This document shows, one piece after another, positions 27,115 to 34,913 of a DNA stretch of 64,000 bases (position 1 is its first letter; every line of letters begins with the position of its first letter). This DNA is from Ruegeria conchae. GTDB lineage: Bacteria > Pseudomonadota > Alphaproteobacteria > Rhodobacterales > Rhodobacteraceae. The translations under genes were made by a program, and so were the position numbers. The notes under the pieces were generated by a model. The model worked only from the letters and a program-made list of their open reading frames with translations. It did no database searches and was not told the origin of the DNA. The stretch lies in NCBI RefSeq assembly GCF_000192475.1, contig NZ_AEYW01000004.1, positions 1-64,000 on the forward strand. The letters are read 5' to 3'.

Positions 27115-27249
27115 ATGACTGTTGCAGACCTGACTATCCTAGAGCTCTATTGCGTGATTGCTGCGTCTGGGTTGCTATTTACCTCTATTTGCTGGGCGTT
27201 ATGGGGTGTGGCAACAGATACCGATAGACAGCTTTCTCCGCTTGGCTGA
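27115..27249 (+). CDS. 44-residue single-pass membrane peptide (candidate)
   Basis: ATG 27115 begins MTVADLTILELYCVIAASG, followed by a hydrophobic aromatic helix (LLFTSICWALWG) and a polar tail ending at TGA 27247-27249. It resembles the neighbouring 33-residue peptide in size and layout. Both lie between relics of a toxin-antitoxin and a phage-like gene. Coding status is uncertain. Confidence 0.3.
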   Translation: MTVADLTILELYCVIAASGLLFTSICWALWGVATDTDRQLSPLG

Positions 27250-27325
27250 GGCGCTCTTGGTCTCGCCTCTTTGGGCGGTGTAACAGACCCCTCGCTATAC
27301 GGAGCCTATATCCTTTATTCCGCGT

Positions 27326-27933
27326 TTATTGAGGCCCAGTTATGTTCGTCATCAGGGCGCGGATAATCATCTGTTTTACCTTGTCGGGGGCCTTTTGAAC
27401 CGCTCCTTGAAGATTGGCAGGCACACCCGCCCGCATCAGCATTTCGGCAATGACAGGGCCAACCTTGGTCTCTTTACATGCCGACATATGCCGCAGAGCC
27501 GCTGCGCCGCCTTTCCGAGCAATCAGCGCAGCAGCTACGCCACCACCGGCCCCGGTCAGGTCACCTGTAGCGGCAAATCCTGCATCACCACCAGCGCCGC
27601 CAACTATGCCCTGCTCAATCAACTGGCGCGCAGTCGTGGAATTTCCTGTAAGCGCCCTTTGTGTGTCTGCAAAGGTGCGTTCGTTAGCAATCTGGTTGCG
27701 AACCGTATTTGCTCCCTCAGGCCCCAGAGCGGCTTGCATGGCGTCTTGCTGGCGTCGTGGGCCGCAACCGCGCCGGGTGTGTCTCTGCAGTTCTGTAGGG
27801 CGTCGATCTTGCCGCTGGCATAGCCCTGCGCGACTTCGTCGGGGTGGGCTACAGCGGCTTTATCTGCGCCGCGGGCATAATCTACTGATACGTGGGGCTT
27901 TGCGCCCTTAGCACCGAGGTTGACGGCATTCAT
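27326..27933 (-). pseudogene. Phage-like protein, C-terminal part, frameshifted
   Basis: Two overlapping minus-strand frames belong to one protein. The upstream frame contains AVAHPDEVAQGYASGKIDAL; the downstream frame contains RRQQDAMQAALGPEGANTV, RTFADTQRALTGNSTTARQ and a glycine/alanine-rich tail ending at 27326. They are joined by a frameshift near 27765-27800. The ALTGNSTTARQ-type phrase recalls C-termini of large phage or gene-transfer-agent-like structural proteins, but I cannot name the family. Its N-terminal part is absent; the RadC relic begins there. Confidence 0.5.
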
Positions 27934-27939
27934 GAGCCG

Positions 27940-28283
27940 ATGCCGGAGTATGAACTACTGGAGTTGCTGTTGTTCAACGCAATCCCAAGGATCGACGTAA
28001 AGCCATTAGCAAAGCATCTTCTGGCCGAGTTTGGTGACCTGAATGGGGTCATTGCAGCCTCAAAGCACCGAATTCTCAAGGTAGATGGGGCTAACGACTA
28101 GGTTTTCTATCATCTGCGCGTTGTTGAAGCCTTCGGTCATAGAATGCGCAGGCACAGATAATGAGGCGGGATGTTGTGTCGTCATGGGAGGATTTGGTGA
28201 CCTATTATCGTACCGCAATGGCACACCGCGAAGTTGAACAATACCGGGTTGGGGAGCTTTTAAAGGGTTGGCGACGAGACTAA
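27940..28283 (+). pseudogene. RadC-family relic with internal TAG and frameshift
   Basis: The plus strand starts MPEYELLELLLFNAIPRIDV and AKHLLAEFGDLNGVIAA, the helix-hairpin-helix part of RadC/UPF0758. TAG (28099-28101) interrupts at the place where the helix continues as VFYHLRVVEAFGHRM. A frameshift near 28150-28160 then leads into IMRRDVVSSWEDLVTYYRTA and MAHREVEQYRV. The frame ends at TAA 28281-28283 before the metal-binding JAMM motif. RadC genes are common passengers of mobile elements, which fits this zone. Confidence 0.75.
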
Positions 28284-28414
28284 CGGCAGTTGTGCGGACA
28301 AAGCAGACATCATAGGGCATGTCGTTTTACAGGATGGACCCGCTACTTCTGAATAAATGAGTCACCTAGCCACTCGACGGACGCTTGTTGGTGAGTTTTC
28401 CTCAAAGTTCACCA

Positions 28415-29155
28415 TTAATCACCCCAGATGGGATTAATCATCTGGGCGTAATTCGTTGCCAAGAGTGCCGCGTCGGACCTGTCCATCTTTACGGTCTGTA
28501 GTTCGGTCATGTTGATGACCTCCTCTCCGGAAAAGAGTTTCATGACGTCCACGGAAAATGTCAGCGGTCTGTTTTCATCCCGATCAACGGAAGTTGACGC
28601 CACAAAGTCGAGATCCCGGCGATTTTCGTTAAAGCCGACATGGTAGACCAATGGCATTACAGCCCCGTCCATTTGGATAGCCCCCTCGACCAGAACAAAT
28701 TTGTAGCCGATGTTCCAGTTCCAAGCCATGCGGTTATTGGGATCAAGGTCGCCACGTACTTCGATAGACCCGTTTGCGGCTTCATCAATCCCAATGGACA
28801 TCGAGATCCTTGATATCTGTCGCAAAGGCACTTTCGGTAGTACCACATTGAATTGCGGCGTGCTGCGGTCAAACCTTAACAAATGGTAGCTGTTTTCTAC
28901 GACATGTACCTTGTCACCGTCAGCCAGTTTGATGTTGGAGATGTAGACACGGAAATCACGAAGGCGGAACATCTCTGTTCCGCCGGGATTGGTGTAAGCG
29001 AAGGTATCGAATTCAATCGGCTCGCCATTTGCTTCGGCTACAAAAATCAGTTTCAGCGGCCTGGGTTTCGTTCGAAAATCAAAGGCAAAAACTATTATGG
29101 CTGCTAGGACCAAAGTGGAAACGGCGACGATGCTGAGTCTGTTTAGGCGTTTCAT
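28415..29155 (-). CDS. MbnP-like copper-binding periplasmic protein
   Basis: A 246-residue protein with an N-terminal membrane/signal segment (about residues 8-25). The beta-rich body has the MbnP pattern: FRLRDFRVYISNIKL, a loop DPNNRMAWNWNIGYKF with W145 and W147, and YHVGFNENRRDLDF. In characterised MbnP a tryptophan is oxidised to kynurenine by the di-haem enzyme MbnH to create a copper site. Here the start codon overlaps the stop of an MbnH-like gene (ATGA, 29152-29155), giving the expected pair. No methanobactin precursor or biosynthesis genes are present. Confidence 0.8.
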   Translation of the reverse strand: MKRLNRLSIVAVSTLVLAAIIVFAFDFRTKPRPLKLIFVAEANGEPIEFDTFAYTNPGGTEMFRLRDFRVYISNIKLADGDKVHVVENSYHLLRFDRSTPQFNVVLPKVPLRQISRISMSIGIDEAANGSIEVRGDLDPNNRMAWNWNIGYKFVLVEGAIQMDGAVMPLVYHVGFNENRRDLDFVASTSVDRDENRPLTFSVDVMKLFSGEEVINMTELQTVKMDRSDAALLATNYAQMINPIWGD

Positions 29156-30273
29156 TGTGTCTCTTCCTCAAATGGGCTTGAAAACTTTGGCTCCGTCAGA
29201 AATGCCTCATCCGTCAAAGTGTGGAGAAACGCGATAATTGCATCGACTTCTTTGGGCGCGAGGCCGAGGCCGTGTGCAGCAATGGGATCTACGACGGTAT
29301 TATCCGCTTCAAGGATCAAAGGGCTAAGTGTATCGCTAAACTGAATGCCGGAATTGTAATGCGTGAGCACTTCGCTAAGGGTCGCGAACCGGCCATCGTG
29401 CATGTAAGGCCCTGTAACCGCTATGTTTCGAAGTGTCGGCGTCTTGAACTTTCCCCGGTCCAAGATGTCACCGGTCACCGCCTCAAGTCCGCGGCCCAGG
29501 TTCTGTTCTGCATCAAGGCCGTTGTTGATAAAGCCATCCCAGCCATCCGAAAATCCAGCTGTCACGAACTGACTGTGACAGTCGATGCAGTTTCCGCCAC
29601 GCAAAGAGACCTTAACGTCTGGATGCGCCATGAACAGTTTGCGCCCGTGCTCTTCTTGCGGCGAAAGACGCAGTTCGCCACGCAAATATCGATCGTATTT
29701 GGAATTCGCGGAAATCAACATTCGCATAAAGGTTGCCAGCGCGCGGGCGACGTTCTCTTCCGACACCTCGCCGTAGGCTTTCCAGAACATCTCGGGATAT
29801 TCAGGCGCGCTTTTTAGCTCGCGGACAAGTTCGTCCAGCGGTTGCTGCATTTCATCCGGATTTATCAATGGCTGCAGTGCTTGGTGTTCCAGCGTCGGAC
29901 TTCGACCGTCCCAGAAAAACCGGCGCGGTCCCCAAAGAAGATTGGCAAGGCTCATGCTGTTGAAGGCAAGCTCCTTTCCGCCATGCCCCAAGGCGACTGG
30001 TTGGCCATCCGTAAAGGCGCGCTCCTGTTGATGGCATGTTGCACAAGACATGCTGTTGTCGCCGGATAACATGGGATCATAAAACAACCGCCTGCCAAGC
30101 TGAAAAGCTTCTTCTGTCAGAGGGTTATCTTCCGGGATCGAAAAACGGCCAAACACAAATGGTGCTTTGAAATCTGCGATGGCTGTCGGCACAGGAGGAG
30201 ATCGTGAGATCCAAAACGCAGACAGTAATGCAATAAAGATCGCCAGGCAAAGCCCGGCGATCCCGAGTTTCAT
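29152..30273 (-). CDS. MbnH/MauG-like di-haem cytochrome c peroxidase
   Basis: About 373 residues from ATG 30273, with a membrane anchor at residues 3-22. Two haem c motifs are present: CATCH (C77-H81) and CIDCH (C229-H233). Other di-haem family segments are GRRLFYDPMLSGD, GGKELAFNSMSLANL, FWDGRSPTLEHQAL and FKTPTLRNIAVTGPYMHDG. The enzyme should act in the periplasm; with the adjoining MbnP it is expected to modify a tryptophan. An alternative ATG at 30336, with AAGG upstream, would add 21 residues and overlap the preceding gene. The spacing to the beta-propeller gene (20 bp) indicates one operon. Confidence 0.85.
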   Translation of the reverse strand: MKLGIAGLCLAIFIALLSAFWISRSPPVPTAIADFKAPFVFGRFSIPEDNPLTEEAFQLGRRLFYDPMLSGDNSMSCATCHQQERAFTDGQPVALGHGGKELAFNSMSLANLLWGPRRFFWDGRSPTLEHQALQPLINPDEMQQPLDELVRELKSAPEYPEMFWKAYGEVSEENVARALATFMRMLISANSKYDRYLRGELRLSPQEEHGRKLFMAHPDVKVSLRGGNCIDCHSQFVTAGFSDGWDGFINNGLDAEQNLGRGLEAVTGDILDRGKFKTPTLRNIAVTGPYMHDGRFATLSEVLTHYNSGIQFSDTLSPLILEADNTVVDPIAAHGLGLAPKEVDAIIAFLHTLTDEAFLTEPKFSSPFEEETQ

Positions 30274-30292
30274 TTTGATGTTTTGGCGCTTT

Positions 30293-31600
30293 TCAGTGGT
30301 GGTGAACGAACCCTGCGCCAAAAAGCCCTTCGACATTGTCGACACCTTTTTTGTAGCGCTCACGGAAATTCACCGTGGCTAGCCGTTCGCCGGTGGCAAG
30401 GTCGTGGACGGTTATCGTGTGTGCGTTGAGTCCGGCGATAAAGTCCACATCTGTCGGGTCGTTTGCTTTCGCGTCGCCAAGATTGAGAAGATTGTTCTGG
30501 ATGGCGATCACCTCACGTCCTGACTTAGTGGTGAAAAAGATCATGTGGTGCGCACCTGCATCGGCGACGATGTCTGGTCCTGACGAAACCAGCTTGGGCA
30601 GCTTTGAAAGATCATATCGTTTCACCACGCCCGGAAGCGCGTGACTGATAAACAACTCAGTGTCGTTGCCGTAGAATTCGAGTGGCACCGCAGTTCCGTT
30701 TTGGACACCGCTGTAGACCACTTCAGCTGGCCCGAAAGTTTTAGCTTCGGCGTCATACGGAATTGACCATGTTTCAAAGCCGAACATGGTATTTACAAGC
30801 ACTGCCGGTTCGATGTCTTCGTGGATCGACGGTCGCGCAAACAACACTTCGACGGGCGAAGACGGGAAACCGACTGGCATCTCACCTTGCACCTCAATCG
30901 TCTGGACCGGTTCGAGCGTGTTGAGGTCGATGATCGTTACCGTATTGCCAACACCGGTGGCGAGATCTGGGTGGACAGTGGAAGTTACAACCATCCTGTC
31001 GTCAAAGGCCGAGATGCCATGTGGATACAGGATGTAAGGCGCGTTTTCCCCAACTTCACTTTTCCGCGCCTCTATCACCTTGATGACCTCATTGGTCTGC
31101 GCGTCGAACACGCCAACCGTACCGCCATCGGCTTGGCCAAGGCCGCCCATGAAAGTGACAAACATGTACTCAGTTCCGTTTGACCGGGTCCACATGATGT
31201 CTTCGCCCACCATCTGGCCGGCAGTGTCGAGGCACTGAATGCCGGTCACTTCGGGCGCGCCGGTTGAGTCACGCGCCAATCCGATCTCCGCAAGACTACA
31301 TTTGGGATCTAGGCCAGTGGAATAAAGCCGTCCGTTAGGGCTGTAGTAAAGATGGTGAAGCGGATGCTCGAGTTCCGGCTGCTCTACTTCACTGATAATT
31401 TTGCCAAAATCTTCGGACTCTGGATCCAACTCGACTATAGCCACGCTGTGGCTTGCGCTGAGCGTCGGTAGTGAGCGCAACAACACCATTGCGCGACTTT
31501 CTTCACGGACCTGAGCCTGAGAACTCGCCGTCAACACACCAACAATAAGCGCAGTGTTGCTTGCTGTCAGGGCGGCGAATTTCAACGAAAAATCAAACAT
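30293..31600 (-). CDS. Secreted beta-propeller protein ending in a histidine triplet
   Basis: A 435-residue exported protein (signal peptide ending TASSQAQV) with repeated propeller blades (VAIVELDPES, VTIIDLNTLEPVQTIEVQG, ITVHDLATGERLATVNF). It resembles YVTN/selenium-binding-protein-like propellers but lacks the clear SBP56 Cys motif, so I do not name it methanethiol oxidase. Histidines cluster in LHHLYYSPNG and AGAHHMIFF, and the C-terminus is GFVHHH, suggesting metal binding. It is first in an operon with the MbnH and MbnP genes and is therefore probably part of the same copper-dependent periplasmic system. Confidence 0.6.
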   Translation of the reverse strand: MFDFSLKFAALTASNTALIVGVLTASSQAQVREESRAMVLLRSLPTLSASHSVAIVELDPESEDFGKIISEVEQPELEHPLHHLYYSPNGRLYSTGLDPKCSLAEIGLARDSTGAPEVTGIQCLDTAGQMVGEDIMWTRSNGTEYMFVTFMGGLGQADGGTVGVFDAQTNEVIKVIEARKSEVGENAPYILYPHGISAFDDRMVVTSTVHPDLATGVGNTVTIIDLNTLEPVQTIEVQGEMPVGFPSSPVEVLFARPSIHEDIEPAVLVNTMFGFETWSIPYDAEAKTFGPAEVVYSGVQNGTAVPLEFYGNDTELFISHALPGVVKRYDLSKLPKLVSSGPDIVADAGAHHMIFFTTKSGREVIAIQNNLLNLGDAKANDPTDVDFIAGLNAHTITVHDLATGERLATVNFRERYKKGVDNVEGLFGAGFVHHH

Positions 31601-31931
31601 AATTCCCCCCTCTGCAAAACATAAGCAGTACGAGCATCATTGCAGATCAGACGGTTCCCGTCGAGAATATCGTATTTGAGCGAGACGCGAGCATGTGCTG
31701 GCCATAAAATTGAGGGCAGAGTTCCCAGCGATTCCCACCGCCCAAATTTCCATTTTTTTGAATAGTCCTTAAAATCATTGGAACCTGATGCCGAAGTTGC
31801 GCAACAGGTGTTTGCAACGAAATAGCTACTACCACTTTGGGCTCAGAGCCGACATCCGACTAAACCGGAGTGATGACTTAGAATTCGTCAGCTTCTGACA
31901 GTTGGCCTGCCAACCCCCCATTTATAGTGGG

Positions 31932-31961
31932 CTGAATATGGCGGGCCACATGTGGTATACT
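31932..31961 (+). promoter_or_regulatory. Extended -10 promoter for the candidate small RNA
   Basis: TGG TATACT (31953-31961) is a good extended -10 element. The -35 region (about 31932-31938, CTGAATA) is weak, as is usual for extended -10 promoters. Transcription would start near 31968. Confidence 0.5.
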
Positions 31962-31967
31962 GCGCTG

Positions 31968-32072
31968 GCCTCCCAAATTGGGAGTAGGGGAAGAACCCAC
32001 CGTCTCACAAATGATTGAGAGTGAAGGTGGTGAGGGGCTGGATGAGGGGGTCTTAGCCAGCCCCTCTCTTTT
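31968..32072 (+). ncRNA. Candidate ~105-nt structured small RNA
   Basis: Downstream of the extended -10 element three hairpins follow in order. SL1 is CTCCC/GGGAG (31970-31984). SL2 has a CCACC/GGTGG outer stem with an inner CTC/GAG (31997-32030). SL3 is a perfect 10-bp GAGGGGCTGG/CCAGCCCCTC stem (32032-32041 with 32057-32066), ending in TCTTTT. The loop of SL3 contains GAGGGGG, and SL1 exposes a CTCCC-type sequence. No reading frame of note is inside. It is not SRP, 6S or tmRNA by any motif I know. It could be a trans-acting sRNA or a relic antisense RNA. Confidence 0.55.
32032..32072 (+). terminator. Intrinsic terminator of the small RNA
   Basis: A perfect 10-bp stem (32032-32041 with 32057-32066), a 15-base loop and a trailing TCTTTT form a classic Rho-independent terminator on the plus strand. 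Confidence 0.75.
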
Positions 32073-32202
32073 GAGGGGGTATACGGAGTGGTAGTGTTGT
32101 TCCGTTGAATTCAATCTACCCTGTTAGTGCCTTGTCCGAAATTGGGGGATTCCCGTAGACCCCTTATTTTCTTATCCCAGACACAATTCAAACACGCTGT
32201 AC

Positions 32203-32280
32203 CGATACCAAGCAGGAGCGGCGTGCCTTGATGAAGATTGGCGATTTCTATGAGGGGGTACGCGTTCGGCGCGCCGTACC
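32203..32280 (+). repeat. Dispersed ~78-bp repeat, copy 1
   Basis: This stretch is about 75% identical by eye to 56061-56137, with one 1-bp gap. The shared landmarks are gataccaagcag, gatttct and gagggggtacg. Each ends in an imperfect hairpin (GGTACG...CGTACC). It lies between the small RNA and a plus-strand gene. The origin is unknown; it could be a MITE-like or REP-like element. Confidence 0.65.
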
Positions 32281-32429
32281 TTTTGAAACGAAGATAAAAC
32301 TGTTTGTGCAAACCAGCCATCGACACGAATTTAGTCAAAAAAGCTGGTCCGAAACGTGCAATCTAGCTTAGCCTTACAGGTACGGATATCTGACAACGCA
32401 TACCATGCCAATTTCGAGGAAGCGGCCCA

Positions 32430-32861
32430 ATGTTTAACAGAACTCTCTGCATGGGGATCACCTTTGCCTTGTTCGCTACGACCGGTCTAAAGCCAACAAC
32501 CGCGAATGCCAGTGATGCTGGAGACGTTATCGCAGGTGTCGCACTCGGGGTTTTAGGGGCATCCATTGCGCGGCATCACCACCATCATGGGTCGCATTAT
32601 CAGAAGCACCCAAGTCTTTCTCCAGAGGAAAACGCAATCGGGCTTTGTATGCACCGAACGCATGCCGCAATGACTAATCAGGGCTACTACGCCGTGGATT
32701 TCCAACGCACACTCTCGTACACGACAAATGCAGACGGGATTGATTTAATTGATTTGGAAGTCGCGAGATCCAGCGATAGTACCGATGCCCGCTCCTACAT
32801 AAAAGCTCACTGCGCAATTCAAAACGATGCCGTGGTCAATTTCAGGTACTCAAATTACTGA
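32430..32861 (+). CDS. Secreted histidine-rich protein
   Basis: A 143-residue exported protein. The signal peptide ends near TANA-SDAG, followed by a glycine/alanine zipper-like helix (GDVIAGVALGVLGASIA) and then a metal-binding-looking stretch (RHHHHHGSHYQKH). The C-terminal half is a small beta domain with two cysteines. GAGGAAG eight bases upstream supports ATG 32430. It may bind metal at the envelope. The CAP-domain gene follows after 23 bp and is probably co-transcribed. No family is recognised for the whole. Confidence 0.6.
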   Translation: MFNRTLCMGITFALFATTGLKPTTANASDAGDVIAGVALGVLGASIARHHHHHGSHYQKHPSLSPEENAIGLCMHRTHAAMTNQGYYAVDFQRTLSYTTNADGIDLIDLEVARSSDSTDARSYIKAHCAIQNDAVVNFRYSNY

Positions 32862-32884
32862 GTAAAGTTACGGGCAAACATAAG

Positions 32885-33307
32885 ATGCTACGCCTGTTGT
32901 TATCCATGGCACTCCTGCTCCCCTCGGCTCTCATGGCCGACAAATTGGCTACAAACGAGCTGAATGCGTTTCGCGGCGGTCAAGGTGTTCCAGCACTAAG
33001 TTACAACCCAAAGTTGGAGCAAGCCGCCAAGTCGCATGCCGATGACATGGTGAAGAGGGGGTTCTTTTCGCATACCGGCTCTAACGGGTCAGACGTGGGC
33101 GAACGGGTGCGCAAAACAGGCTACAACTGGTGTTTCGTGGCTGAAAACATTGCCAAGGGACAAAACGGTTTGGACGCTGTGATGGCAGCATGGTCGAAAT
33201 CACCGGGACATCGAGCAAACCTGCTTTCTCGCAAAGCCAAGGAGTTCGCGCTTTATGAAGCGGCGGATCGTACTTGGGTTATGGTTTTAGCCGCACCCTG
33301 CAGGTAG
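32885..33307 (+). CDS. Secreted CAP/SCP-domain protein
   Basis: A 140-residue protein with signal peptide MLRLLLSMALLLPSALM. A short bacterial CAP domain shows LNAFRGGQGVPALSYNPKLE, then AAKSHADDMVKRGFFSHTG, VAENIAKG, and SPGHRANLLS. These give the conserved His/Glu/His set of the CAP cavity, and a C-terminal cysteine pairs with one in NWCF. Bacterial CAP proteins (YkwD-like) are secreted and of uncertain activity. It lies directly downstream of the histidine-rich gene. Confidence 0.82.
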   Translation: MLRLLLSMALLLPSALMADKLATNELNAFRGGQGVPALSYNPKLEQAAKSHADDMVKRGFFSHTGSNGSDVGERVRKTGYNWCFVAENIAKGQNGLDAVMAAWSKSPGHRANLLSRKAKEFALYEAADRTWVMVLAAPCR

Positions 33308-33345
33308 ATTTGCGCCATTCTCGACGCCGCAAAACGCCACCAGCT

Positions 33346-33525
33346 TCAATCCTCTGATGACTTCCAATGAAACGCAATAACTTTGGTATCATCCGACAAT
33401 CCATTTTCATGCCGAACCTCTTCGACATGGGCATCCAGTTGCTCTTCCGTCTATCCCGGCTCCACCCTGGTGTAGTGTACCTTCGGTTCTGCTAAGATGA
33501 TGAGAGAAAACCGTTGCGACGGTGT
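33346..33525 (-). pseudogene. Small TAG-interrupted frame (candidate relic)
   Basis: The minus strand reads IILAEPKVHYTRVEPG, a TAG at 33451-33453, then TEEQLDAHVEEVRHENG and KVIAFHWKSSED to TGA at 33346-33348. Composition on both sides of the TAG looks coding, but I see no start codon with a ribosome site and no family. The rest of the gap, 33526-33887, shows nothing I can support. Confidence 0.3.
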
Positions 33526-33887
33526 TTATGTTTACTGCTAGGCTCTGCGACATTGACTAGCTCTGGACCATCGAAGTGGGACTTTTGCGCCGCCACTACC
33601 ATTCTTTGGAATCAATAGATCGACGTTGATTGCGACAAACCAATCCGTTGGAAAAATCGCACAGGAGTGACGATTTTTATTGCGATTTGTAGCGATCAAA
33701 CTTCAAAGCTCACGCCGACTGTAAACGATGCGTTCTCCCATTTGATCGTACTTGCCAAGCAACGCTGCGATATGATGAACTTCATGTAGTTCGAGTGACC
33801 AAAACGCGCGTTGAAATACCGTTTCTTACTTTGTGAAGGTGCAACTCAGTTGATCTACCGTTAGCCAAGATGGCAAGGGTGCTGCAT

Positions 33888-34910
33888 TCAACTGCTGTCC
33901 GAAAGCCGCCAGACTTCCTGTTCACCAAATCCTCGGATTGTTCTGACCCCAATATTTTCAAGATCGAATTGGTCCTTCAGGACATGTGCGACTTCGCCCT
34001 GAACACTGATTTCCATCGGCTCGGAGAATTCCTGCAACCGTGAAGCGAGGTTCACGGCAGGTCCAAATATGTCGTAAACATACTTCTGAATTCCGACGAC
34101 CGAGCCCACAACCGAACCCGAAGACAGACCAACCCGGCAATGCCATTGATGCGGATGGCTCAGATTGCGCCGGTTCAGATAGCGCACAAATCGGATGGCT
34201 GTGTTGGCGATAGCCTTGGCGTGATCCGGTGTCGGATCAGGCAATCCCGCCACAGTGATATACGCGTCTCCGATCGTTTTGATGCGCTCGCAACCGAATT
34301 GCTCACCGATACGATCAAACGCGCTATATATGTCGTTCAGTTCAGTGACGGTCACGCTGGGGTCCTGCGAGGCGACCATTTCCGTGAAGCCCACAAAATC
34401 CAGCATCAGAACAGAGACAGGATTGTACAGCTGTGGCGTCACCACACCAAAGGTTTTGTATTCTTCATAGACCGAACGAGGCATGATGTTGAGAAGCAGT
34501 TTCTCCACCTGCTCTTTTTCGCGTTTGATCTCTCTTGTATTGCGCTCGACCATCATCGAATAGGAATCGATCATGGATTCCAACTCCTTGATCCGCGTGA
34601 TGTTCTGACAGACCAGAACCAGGACGTCGTCTTTGGTGGAAGTGAAATCGAGTGCGATGATCAGCGTCCTGCGTTTCTTTTTGAACCTGATTTCCGATGC
34701 GTATCGCCCGTTATCCGCAAGGGCAGTCTGCATGGCATCGGCATCCAGATCAGGAAAAAGTTCCTGCAACTGATTTGGCTCAGCTTCGTTGCTGAACCAG
34801 TCGTCAAACGTGTCATTGCGAAAACTGAAACGCAATGATTTACGATCCAGTAGCGCGACCCCGACGCCGATTGCGCGCAGGAGCTGTTCATTAATGGCTT
34901 CTATCTTCAT
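33888..34910 (-). CDS. PAS-coiled-coil class III adenylate cyclase
   Basis: A 340-residue cytoplasmic cyclase. An N-terminal PAS-like sensor (about 1-110) is followed by a helical linker (about 110-145) and a catalytic domain with metal aspartates D171 (LMLDFVGFTEM) and D215 (KTIGDAY). The adenine-selecting pair is K211 and D280, and the transition-state residues are N287 and R291 (GPAVNLASR). All residues for cAMP synthesis are present. The gene starts only three bases after the stop of the truncated-haemoglobin gene, so the two are co-translated. The natural reading is a haem globin that senses or removes O2 or NO acting with the cyclase. Direct contact is inferred from context only. Confidence 0.88.
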   Translation of the reverse strand: MKIEAINEQLLRAIGVGVALLDRKSLRFSFRNDTFDDWFSNEAEPNQLQELFPDLDADAMQTALADNGRYASEIRFKKKRRTLIIALDFTSTKDDVLVLVCQNITRIKELESMIDSYSMMVERNTREIKREKEQVEKLLLNIMPRSVYEEYKTFGVVTPQLYNPVSVLMLDFVGFTEMVASQDPSVTVTELNDIYSAFDRIGEQFGCERIKTIGDAYITVAGLPDPTPDHAKAIANTAIRFVRYLNRRNLSHPHQWHCRVGLSSGSVVGSVVGIQKYVYDIFGPAVNLASRLQEFSEPMEISVQGEVAHVLKDQFDLENIGVRTIRGFGEQEVWRLSDSS

Positions 34911-34913
34911 GGG

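Noticed and set aside
27619-27933. Possible independent 104-residue protein
   Set aside because: Its content joins the downstream frame by a frameshift into one phage-like protein, so it was merged into a pseudogene.
30293-31600. Methanethiol oxidase (SBP56) identity for the beta-propeller
   Set aside because: The expected SBP56 cysteine and HHxGW motifs are not visible; only a propeller fold is supported.
31968-32072. 6S, SRP or tmRNA identity for the structured RNA
   Set aside because: None of the conserved sequence or fold landmarks of these RNAs is present.
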